From NCBI GenBank assembly GCA_032622095.1, contig CP136061.1:189416369-189480368 (forward strand): 64,000 nucleotides of DNA, given 5' to 3'. This stretch comes from Siphonodentalium dalli (taxonomy: Eukaryota > Mollusca > Scaphopoda > Gadilida > Siphonodentaliidae). A program made the position numbers and the translations under genes. The notes under the pieces were generated by a model. The model made no database searches. It saw nothing but the letters and a program-made list of their open reading frames with translations, and was not told the DNA's origin. Shown here piece after piece: positions 35,601-47,600 of the stretch. Positions within the stretch are counted from its first letter, which is position 1; the number at the start of each line of letters is the position of its first letter.

Positions 35601-38600
35601 ATATAGAACTTAATAGAAGAAGTTGTATATATGGGAACTATGAACCAATTCAGAAATATATGGAAAATGCCTACTCAAAATACTACAAAAATATAACTTT
35701 ATCTGATAGGCTACACACAAATAATTCATTTATCAAAAATAACCACATACAAAATATTAATGAAAAAATATACATATATCATAGACGTGTATATAATTTA
35801 TTCAAAAATAAATCAGGGTCTCATAAGTTAATAAACTTATGCAGAGAAACTGATCACATTGACATTAGAAATATAATAAATCAGTGTCTCAAAAGTCAAT
35901 ATACTCATACAGAGAAACTAATCACAATGACATGAAAATATATAAATAAATGCGAAACTACAATAAATTATTACCCAAATTTGAATTAAACGAGAAAACT
36001 CGCCTTAATTTATCAAAAGATCTGACTCAAATGTCAAAAGATGTGGAACTCTAAGTTGAGCTGACAGAGCTGTGTCTTATAATTGTGAAATGTCCATTAT
36101 GAAATCTGACATTTGACATCAGATGGAACAAGTAGTTTCATACTGATTTTGCAAGAATTTCCTTTCAGTTGAATACTGGTTGAGCTGGATTAATTAATAT
36201 GTTTATACTGGAAACTGTTCAATTTAGTATATGAGCTGTTGAAGTTGATCAAATTACTGTCCAATTTTAAATCTGGATATGTTGATATCTGCATAAGGAT
36301 GAACATGTAATTTTCAGGCTGCTTGGTTATCCCTATTCAAATTAAACGAGTGGCTCGCGTTAATCTATTCAAAGTCAAGAGCATGAAAATCATGTTGAAT
36401 CAACCTTGAGAATTGTTGACGTCCAATTTAAACTCAGATAATTTATATCAGGTTGAACAATAAATTTCAGGCTGCTTTCAAAGTTTGTCAAGAATTTTAT
36501 TTCAGTTGAATCGTGGTTGAGCTGGTATAACGAAAATTGTCCAATTTGTTGGGAACTGCCAAATTTATATTTTCAACACTGGTGTTTCACTGGTATGACA
36601 TCTCAATTGGACTGATGGGTGGAACAGAACTATTTAGTTGGTTGTAACTTGTATTCATGTTGATTATTGATGAGTTGTGGCGTGTTCAAATCAGTTGGCA
36701 GATTGAACTACATTGTGATTGACATTTTGTGTAAAAATTAGGTAAGTTTATCTGACCGTAATTCTGTTGACACTGGGCAGCGAAGTTGTTCAAACACCTT
36801 CCTCTCTCCCCTGTCTTCAAAAATTGGCCAGCTAGCTGTGGTGAAGAATTGATGTCCGGAACTGTATTTTACGTGTGGTCTATTTTTAGACCACCGCGGA
36901 TTTTGAAGAAAACGGCAGCACAAATGTCGAATTCACACATTTCAACATGTTAAAAACAATGTAAATCAGTCAAATCATGAACTATATCTGTTTTTATTCA
37001 TGATTTAAACTCGGTTGATCATCGAAGGTATAATTATCGACGAACGAAAATCAAAATTCACAAAATTTTGGCAAGTCATTTTTCAGAAAGTTTTACACAT
37101 CAAAATACTTCTCCTCGTGGATCCGTGTTTGCTTCGTCGCCAATAAAGCAAAACAGGACATTGTATTCTATTTAACATAGTTTATTCTAATACATAAGAT
37201 GTCACATTTAGGTATAATACAAGATGTCAGCCAAAAGACGTGTGGTTCGGTCTGGATTCAGTTCTGTTCTGTCATATTCGGTAGCTGGGAGTGACGTCAC
37301 ATCCTCGGGTGCACTCGGACCGGATGACCGGTACTCTTCGGGACCTAAAACCGCTACATTACTGGGCAACACCACCTCCTTGCAACATGTCATCAGCACT
37401 GAAAATACATCAACCAGTTCTTCCGATTTCTTCTTTGGTCACTCGAATTTGAAAATATCGTCCGAAAAATTGCGTGACTTCAGAAAACATGATGATGATG
37501 ATCATGATGTCTCCTGCAACTGTGTCAAAGTCCCGTTTTCGTTTTTGAAACAACCAGGTCAAAATCATCGTCAATGTCTTTCGTGGACATGAAATCACCA
37601 GCCATTTGACGAACAGTTTTTGATCTGTTGACTGATATAATTGTCCATTTGCCTTCCGATGCATTCTGCACGATAGAAATGTTCATCAAAGTCGCCATTT
37701 TGTTATTATTTTAAACAGGAAGTCCGTCGGAATTATCCGCCCTTGTTTGTGAATGTAAAGTCCGGATAGATTTGCAGTCCGGATAGATGTGCAGTTTGCG
37801 TAAAGTTTCAAGACTAAGTTGTCGGTCTGGGGCGGTTTGGGATATGCGGTATTTATATATTTATTATTTACAGCTGCCACTAAATAAGGGGTAGCGCAGG
37901 GTTTTTTCGGGAGGCGGCGATCCCTGAGAAACGAACTATTTTGTGTGTATGGCCTAACTATTGATCACAGATATCAATTTATGCTTTGGAGCACCCTAAG
38001 GCAACATGACACATTCATCATATTTACCACCGGAATATGCATTTAAATCAGATGTATTTGTTTGTAAAGCACCAGCTCATATGAGGGGTTGATTGCCACA
38101 TGGAGGGTGTGGACAAATTAAGTTTAATCTTAATCTACCTATCTCTCGTTACTCATGACAGACTCACACATATATGTCACATAAAAATATTCTATTTCAT
38201 ATCCCACAGAAACACACAGAACTGTGCTGAATCAAATATTACGTCAGTCCACTACTCCGTTAGCTGATGGTCCTTTTGCTGTGCTGGTGGATCATACAAG
38301 AATTTTAGATTTTGATGTTAAACGAAGATATTTCCGGCAGGAGTTAGAGCGTTTGGATGAAGGCGTTCGCCGTGAGGATCTTGCTGTTCATGTCAGAAGA
38401 GATAACGTTTTTGAAGACTCGTATCGAGAGCTTTTTAGGCGATCACCAGAGGAATGGAAGCACAGATTCTACATTGTATTTGAAGGTGACTATTATATTT
38501 TTTTTAAATCTCTTGATAGAGAAATTCCACCAGTGGCGAAGAACAAAAATAAAATATATAAATTTTGTATGCATCCTGAAATGGCGGACGAAAGATATTG

Positions 38601-41600
38601 CCATCTAAGATATTACATGTATCCACTACCACACTCTTTCCTTCTCTCTATCTGTCAGTAACTCACATTCTATCTATCTATCCTATCCCTCCTATAGGTA
38701 GAGAGTTCAGACAACGTAAAGTCATACGTCACGTAACCGGCGAATAACGAGAAAATGTTGCTTTTAAAATTAAATTTTCTTGGATAAAATATCATTTTTC
38801 ATAAAAACTGAAGAAATATTCTGAATCTTCAGAATAAAAACGGTGTATTGAACTATTTCTCTCCAATATTAGACATGCGTATCCATTATTTTAATGACGT
38901 CGATTACTCCGCTCAAGAGAAAACATGCTAATTTAGCGGTTTTGTGGACCGTTTTTTTGTAAAAACATCGCATGCGTGTTGAATTTGGCATGAATTCCGA
39001 TCGATTTCTGCTCCGATTGACCTTCCCAAATATAGAAACATATTTTGGGGAAGTCCCAAGGATTAATTTTACGAGTGCCGTTTCTAGAGTCCCATCCCAC
39101 AGTTCGAATGATCAATAATTATAAAAGTTCGAAAACAAGTTCAAAAACACTACAAACTATCTTGAAAATAAAAATTTGGCACCCGGAATATGAATATTGA
39201 ATGGATTTCCCATCTATAGGTATTCATCTTATTTCTTTCCGTAAACGGCAAGTCAATCGGCCAGCCGTTTCTATGCGCCCATTCTCGCATTTTCGAGGCA
39301 TTTCCCCAAACACGATGGCTGAAGACGCGAAACACAATGCTCGCGACGTCCCAATTTGTCAAAATTAAGACGTAATTTTCATGGTAATTTTATTTCCTTA
39401 TAGCACTGTTATTTAACATTAATCAAATATCGAATTGGAAATTCAAACGTCGAAATATAAAAGAATGCCCCAGTTATTTTAATTTGAAAGAAGCTCATTA
39501 GGGGGTGTTAGTTTAGGAAATTCCAACAATTGGACAGCTTGAGATAAAAGTTGGAAATTTCAAAACTCGATTTGGGGGGGAGGGGGTGCAAATGTAATTT
39601 ACAGGATTTTTTTCCTGTTTCTAGTACTGAAGGTAGGGCAGAAATTTCCAAGTTGCATGGACACTCCCATCCCCCGATGGAGACCATGTAGCCACATCAC
39701 TGTTCATATATTATATATACATAATAGATAGGGCCTACTAGAAATTAATTATAAATTAAAATTATGATTGAATTTTAAGAAACCGGTATAAAGTGGGTAA
39801 ATAGAGAATGACCCCCCCCCCCCCCCATTCTAGAATAATTCATCTTTGTTTATTTGGAAATGTTTTTTTTGTCCGTCCGAAGTGATATCTCCACCACCAG
39901 TTGTCAGATCTGAATGAAATTTGTTATGGATGTGCACTACTATGAAGACATTCAATGTACTCTTCAATCGTTTTGTTTGTGTTTCAGTTTCAGGGTTATT
40001 AATTTTTGTTTATTTGGAAATGTTTTTTTGTCCATCGAAGCAGATATCTCAACCACCAGTTGACGGATCTGAATGAAATTTGGTATGGATGTTCTCTATT
40101 ATGAGGGCATGCAGTGGAATGTCCAATTGTTTTATTTTGGGTTTTTCATTCTGGAGTTGTTTATCTGGAAATGTTGTTTTTTTTCCATCGAAGCAGATAT
40201 CTCGATCCACTACCGGTTATCGGATCTAAATGGGATTTGGTATGGATACATGTACAATGGATGTTCTCTACTATGAGGACATTCAATGGAGTGTCCAATT
40301 GTTTTATTTGGGTTTTTCAATCTGGAGTTATTCATCTTTGTTTAACTGAAAATGTAGTTTTTTCATCCATCTGCCTGAGTATCTCAGCAATGGGTTTTTT
40401 AATATGTATGCCCACACAGGCCACATTAGGCGGTATAACGCGTATGTCACATGGGGTATGTAGCGGGCGACAGCCCAGCTCTTGTTAATAGAGACTTGAA
40501 GTTTCATGGATACATGGCTCTGGAGGCATTTGTAGCATTGATAACATTCGTGACATTATTATCTGATAGTTTACATGCCCCTTTCTGAATTATATCTTCA
40601 TATACCTTTAATTTGATACCTCACATGACATGGGTTACAGGGTTATTTCCTTCCAAAACTTCAGAATATTCGACAGACAGACTAAATATTATGCTAATTA
40701 GCTACTAATTAATTCAATAGTAGTTAACTAAAATATTATGGTAGAAATGTCTCATCATTCGGGTGAAAATTATTTCCACAATTTAAACAAAATAATCATG
40801 CCTATATTGTGAGATTAACTATGCTCCATCTGTGGTAAAACCAAAGAAATTAATAATTTGCATAATAATGAGCATCATTATATGCTAATTAACCTAATTA
40901 GTATGCATAACTCATTAGATATTCAAGTTTTCGTCCTTAATATCAAGCATATACAATGAACATCAACTAAGTTAAGTTTCGTTGCTCTACCTTAAAAAAT
41001 ATCCAAATTACAATTAATAAACTGAATTTTAAAGGGAAATAGCCTCCAAAAAGTGGTGCCATTATCCAGATCAAACCACCTTGAAACCCATACAAATGTA
41101 CATTGCCCAATGTCATGATTTTCACCAAAATGCGTCAATTTTTTGACACATTATTGATCACACACCAATACTTCTCCTTTTGTCAAACCTTTGGTACTGA
41201 AATGATCAGAAATGTACACCCTTTTCCATGAAATATAATTCAATAAACAACATTACTATGACTGAACTCTCTACTATAGGCTATCTTTCTTCCTTGCCCC
41301 CAAACCCACCCCTTCCACTTTTCTTCTTTTTCTTTCGTCTATTCTATTTTTTTTTTCTCCCTTTATTTTATTTTTTATTAAGTTAGTTATTTTTATTTTT
41401 ACTCAAATTATGCTCAGTGAAATGTTAATTTCCACCACATGTGTATCACACTATTGCATTTGTTATGATGAGATAATTTTGGGATATTAAAGTATTTAAA
41501 TTATTATTTTATTTTTTTTAAAGTAGAAACTTTTTGTGTTCAAAAACCTGTCAAATTAATTTTAACTTATTAATCCTCTCCATTTGAAATATAATATTAA

Positions 41601-44600
41601 CTATAGCTCAGAAAAGCGATCTAGTTTATTATAAAAAACAAATTATGACATTAATTCTTCTGAATTTCTAGCCAAGTCGGTTTCAGCAAGGTGGAATACT
41701 TTAATTGTGTGAGCTCCACCATCCTGATTGTTGATATACTTGTATAGATATATACTATTGTCAGCACTACAATTAATTTAAATTTGTTTGTGTTGAAAAA
41801 TCTGTATGACAGAGTGTTTACTCCCACAGGCGAGGAAGGTCAGGATGCTGGTGGCTTACTAAGGGAATGGTATGTGATAATATCAAGAGAAATCTTCAAT
41901 GCTATGTATGCACTGTTCAAGATCTCACCAGGCGACAGAGTAACCTACACAATAAACCCATCATCTCACTGCAACTCGAACCATCTCAGCTATTTCAAGT
42001 TTGTCGGCAGGATAATCGCCAAAGCTATCTACGATAATAAGCTTCTGGAGTGCTACTTCACAAGGTCGTTCTACAAACACATTATTGGTCATTCTCTCAG
42101 GTAGGTTAATTGTTGCAAAATATTAGAAGATGTATTTAGGGCTCCAGACAATTTTTCTTAAAGTGCTATGAAACACTCCGGTGGGGTGATCAAATAGAAA
42201 TGGAGAATAATCTTCTCAAAGTTGTTATCTTTACGAATATTAATCCAAATTGACAACACACACCACCATTCTTGTATATTAATTAAATGCAATAACTCTC
42301 GATGGCAAAATCATTTGTGTTAGTTTATTGCCAATAATTGGGTCCCGAATCGAGATGTAAATATCTACAATTGAGCATGGATCAAACGATGTTCTCTATG
42401 GAGTGGTATGGTCGATTTCTTTGAATTTTCGGCATTTTTAGTAGAACGCTACATTCACCAGGTTGGCATAGGGCCTGCTTACTAACTTATTAGTTTCACG
42501 CACTCAAACAAGTTCTTAATATGTCTTTAAATATAGAATTTTTTGCCCATTTATTTATTATACTGTCAATGTTTTAGAAAGACCGCAACATTTATTTTTT
42601 TGTTGAAGGTTCTATAACAAATTTTTATTCTTGGTGTATATAGGTCGAGTTTAGAAGTCACATTTAAATCCACCATTTTTAGCTCAACTTTACTTTGTAA
42701 AGTTTGAGCTATTGCCATGGCTTTGTCGTCCGTGTGTGTGTGCGTGATGCGTCAACAATTTCCTTTAGCACGGGCTGCAGGTCGTACCTTTGGTCGGATC
42801 ATTATGAAATTTGTCGTAGCTGTTGACATTGACATGTAGATGGGAACGAGTCATTTTGGGTTCATTCGGGAAAAAAACGTGGCCATCTTGGATTTCAATA
42901 TTCAATCCATTAGCACGGGCTACAGGTCGTACTGTTCGTCTGATCATCATGAAATTTGTCATGGATGTTAATATTGACATGTAGATGGGAACGAGTAATT
43001 TTGGGGTTGTTCGGCCCAAAAAACATGGCCACCGGCAGCCATCTTAGATTTTACTCTTTGCATGACTAAATTCTTTGGCACGGCCTACAGGTCGTACCTT
43101 TGGTCAGATCATCATAAATTTTTTCATGGATGTTAACAATGACATGTAGATGGGAACGAGTAATTTTTGGGTCATTCGGCAAAAAAACATGGCCGCCAGC
43201 AGCCATTTTGGATTTTACTCTTTGTATGACTAAATCCTTTAGCACGGGCTACAGGTCGTACCTTTAGTCTGATCATCATGAAATTTGTCATGGCTGTTGA
43301 AATTGGAATGTGAATGGGACGAGTCATTTTGGGGTCATTCGGACAAACAACATGGCCGCCAGCGGCCATCTTGGATTTAAAAATTCAATCCATTAGCACG
43401 GGCTACAGGTCGTACCTTTGGTTCAATCTTTATGAAATTTGTCATGGATGTTGACATTGTCATGTAGATGGGAACGAGTTGTTTTGGGGTCATTCGGCAA
43501 AAAACATGGCCACCGGCCGCCATTTTTGGATTTCAAAATTCAATCCATTGGCACGGTCTACAGGTCATACTGCTCATCTGATCATCATGAAATTTGTCAT
43601 GGATGTTAATATTGACATGTAGATGGGAACGAGTCATTTTGGGATCATTCGGCCAAAAAAAATGGCCACCAGAAGCCATCTTGGATTTAACTCGTTGCAT
43701 GACTAAATCCTTTGGCGCGGCCTACAGGTCGTAGCTTTGGTCAGATCTTCATGAAATTTGTTACGGATGTTAACAATGACATGTAGATGGGAATTATTCA
43801 TTTTGGAGTCATTTGGCAAAAAAACATGGCTGCCAGCAGCCATCTTGGATTTTACTCTTTGCATGACTAAATCCTTTGACACAGGCTACAGGTCGTATAA
43901 TTTATCAGATCATCATGAATTTTGTATTGGATGTTAATAATGACATGTAAATGGGAACGAGTCTTTTTGGGGTCATTTGGCAAAAAAACATGGCTGCCAG
44001 CGGCCATCTTAGATTTTACTCTTTGCATAACTAGGCCTTTCAACTTTCCACATTCCTAATCACTCCATTGACTTTAACATATGAAATTATTCCCTTTCCA
44101 AGTTGAGCTACAGTGTCATTGACACTTTCATTTCAGTGAATCAAAGCAAAAGTCTGTTACATGAGATTTTGTATGTTGTAACTAAGGTCTGTAACCCTGA
44201 ATACATCTTTAAAATGAAAAAATTGTCTTTAACCTCTTAATTGCTAGATGATGTCGTGTGCTGGGCCATTGACTTGTGGTTATTATGCAGTGGAAACTTT
44301 TGATGGTACTATTGGAAAATCATAAAACTGACTCCATGTAAAGCCTGTTAGGCCCAAAGAAAAATTACCTTTGTTTATGCTAATGGGCTGAAACAAATTG
44401 GGTTCGGTAGGTAGATAAAACTTTTATGCCCCTGTAAGATTTTTCGTGTCCGCTCCTTAACATTACGTTGCTTTATTGTATTCTGTTGAAACTTGCCGTA
44501 GTTGTTCCTAATGAAGAGAAGATGTTTCGTGCACAAATCCCCCCCCCCCAATTGTCGAAGGTCAAGGTCACATAACAAGGTCGTTCTATCGATTAAGGCA

Positions 44601-47600
44601 CCAGACACTACCCTTCGTGTCCTCTTCGTAACTTTTGTGTACATTACAGGATTTCAACGAAACAAGGCTTGATAGTTAACCTAAGGTGACAGTGTGTCGC
44701 GATATGTGTGCATTGTGGATTGTAAGGTCAAGATCACAGGGCACTTTCAAACTTAAGACTCCATCTGCAACAGTCATTTTTTCTTGCACCCTTAGTGTCT
44801 ACACCATAACAACACGATGCTTTATTGGATTCTGTTGAAACTTGGCATAGTTGTTTCTAATTTTTTCCCAATCGTTGAACTAGGTCTCTGAACTAGGTCA
44901 TTCTCTCATATGCAACAGCTGACTGGAATGATAAAAAAAACATTCTAATATATAACCGAATGATAAAATAAAATAAAATGGAACCAAAATTATGGAAAAT
45001 GAGCAATGAGACATGCAGGAAAATAACACCATTTGGCCGACCTTTTTTTTTTTTTTTTTGGTGAGGTGTGTTTGCTTTATCGAATATCAGCCATGTTCAT
45101 GGAGGTTTTATAGTGGTAGTAGTGCTACTACTTTATAATTCAATAAAAAGTTCTAGAATTTTATTAGATAACTACCCTTGTAGATAAGTGTAGCAATTTA
45201 AATGTCTCGTTTCAGATATACTGACATGGAAAGTGAAGATTATTCCTTCTACCAAGGCTTAGTCTTTCTGTTAGAACATGATGTGAAGGACCTTGGATAT
45301 GAACTGACATTTGCTACTGAGGTAATTGCTGCCATATGAATCGCATGAGGATTTTTTTTTTTACAATGTGTGTCAACTTATAAATGATATTAATAATTGA
45401 CATATTTTTTTTATAGAGAAATTATATACAGATAGATGTATAAATGATCCCAAAAGATGAAAAGTGACACTTATTTGCAGATATAATGTCCATATAACTA
45501 GCCAGGTAGTGACATCACAGAACGACACTTATTTGCAGATATAATGTCCATATAACTAGCCAGGTAGTGACATCACAGAACGATCCAAAGTAAATCTCCA
45601 TTTAACCCTTTTCCCAACAGCACATGTAGTTAAACCACGTCATATAGCCAACGTCACCAGGTATGAAGGTAATTACGTTAGCCAACAGGAATTTGACGTT
45701 ATAATATCATTGGGTGTTTCCCCATACTGGCAACAGGTATATGTGCCATGTGTATCATCCGATATGCAACAACAAACATGCTTTCACTTATTAAAGTGTC
45801 ATCTGTGAATAAGATAATGGAAACATAAACCAATAGACGAACTAAATATTGTGCATATAAACAACCGTCTATCTTCATTTTATCACACATGTGAGTCAAA
45901 AATGACATTTTATGCAAATTTACGGTATGCCTATGCGAGTATGTCCTTCAAGTTTGTTTACCCGCGGATTCGTGTCCTGATTGAAAAAAAAATAATTCAT
46001 GATTTTTGAAAACAAAAAAGCGTATTATAAATAAAATAATTAAACCAAATGTCTTTATATTTGATGTGCATTAATCATATAAACCATGATTTGACAAAAG
46101 TCGTAAAAAGACTTCCGATAAAAGCGCAAATTATTAGCAATTACGTCACGTTGCTTTGTGAAAGTTTGTAAATTTTCGTGCAAAAACCACATGTTCAAAG
46201 GTCACTTTTTGTTGATTCTAAGAATGTTTTCATTGACAACCAATGACATCAATGATTAGAAGTTTGAACTGATTTCATTGGCTCAAGTTTAGGGGTGGAG
46301 TTTCCCCATTGATGCTAATTAGATGACAGAAAACGAGCGCGAATTGTTCGAAATGGCAGTGGGCTAACTTGAGACGTCGCCAGCAGGTGCTCGAATGTGT
46401 CGCTTGGGATATTCTTTGTTTTATCGACATTGCGTTGATATAAGTACCTTATTACTTTATACTCGGTAATTATATATGCATACACGCAAAGAAGTTTCCC
46501 AAGATGAATTTGAGATATCTGCATGTCAACTGTAAACTCGCCTTTATTTAAAAGCACCCGCATTGGGCTGACTTGATGTCAAACCAGGAGATATTGACTT
46601 TTTTTTTTATTGATTTCTTTCTCGATCGATCAGGGTCGATGGTCTTTTGCGCGGTATATTTGAAATCTTGAACAGATGGACATATAAAAGTAATATCTCA
46701 TCAATTTATTATACTAAATTTGTAGATAATATCTTTTAAAAAGTTTTAATTATGTGTTCAGAATCCCGCCGATAGCACAACAACGGCCGCGTCCGTAGTT
46801 ACATTACAACCGGAAATAATATTCCGATGCTCCGACATAACCTGATTTCGCAGAGTAAATTTGTGCAATAAAAGCAGAAAGATCCACTTTGAGTCATCAA
46901 TTTGGAATTGCAATGTTCGAGTTCTCAAATTAAACAACAATTGTGACACTAAATGAATATGTTTCCCAACATTTGGTTTGTGGAGAAGTTCACCTACATT
47001 AAATATTGATCAAATTTCGTCTTCGTCGAAAATTCGCTACCAGTGAACCACGTGTTTCTGTTTCGTTTGTTTTCATTTTGTCAGCCAATACGAGACTGAG
47101 AACATACTCTATGTCAACATTTTTTAATATTTAGGAAGGCAAGGTGGAAATACGTGCCTTCATTATGATGTTAGTCCATTAAAAAAAAAAATTATTATAA
47201 AAATCTTTTTTCACGGTGAAGTGACAATCATAATGGAACTCGACAGGAAAAACATCCCAATGGCCAGTTCCGCAACTGTCGCGCTGATATTTTGCTTAGC
47301 TGTGGCCGATTTAATTACGGCTGGGGAAAATGTTCATATATTGCACTATTTGGAAATATAAAATCACCACTTAAGAAATAATACATAATCCAATATAAAT
47401 ATCAATTTCAAGTTGTCATATTTTACATAGATTACCCTCGCGGCCACGCATAACGCAATCAACAAGGAAGCGTCTCTGACAACAACTTTCGTTTTCGTCG
47501 AAACCACGTGTTTCTATTTCGTTTGTTTTCATTTTGTCGGCCAAAACAGTATTCTAAGTAAACATTTTGCAAATCTAAAGCCTATCAAAGGAAGAAAGGA

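Larger units (their letters stand above)
30997..37358 (-). mobile_element. LTR retrotransposon without visible pol, 6.36 kb, minus strand
   Basis: Near-identical direct repeats of 215 bp (30997-31211 and 37144-37358; one difference seen) bound the element, with TTAC on both outer sides. Read on the minus strand, the LTR runs TGTAG...CTTTA. The 5' LTR is followed by TTGGCGACGAAGC, a plausible tRNA-primer binding site. The 3' LTR is preceded by the purine run AGCTTGGGGGAA. The inside holds a 2.4-kb AT-rich leader without long frames, one intact frame of 839-855 codons (34686-32119), and two short overlapping frames near the 3' LTR. No protease, reverse transcriptase, RNase H, integrase or gag zinc knuckle was found, so it should depend on another element's enzymes. 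The LTR identity and intact frame suggest recent insertion. Confidence 0.85.

Noticed and set aside
38486-38661. Continuation of the HUWE1 exon 9 frame past 38485
   Set aside because: The conserved protein stops matching at YIVFE and resumes with GEEGQDAGG at 41830. GT at 38486 and phase agreement show an intron, so the extended frame is read-through.
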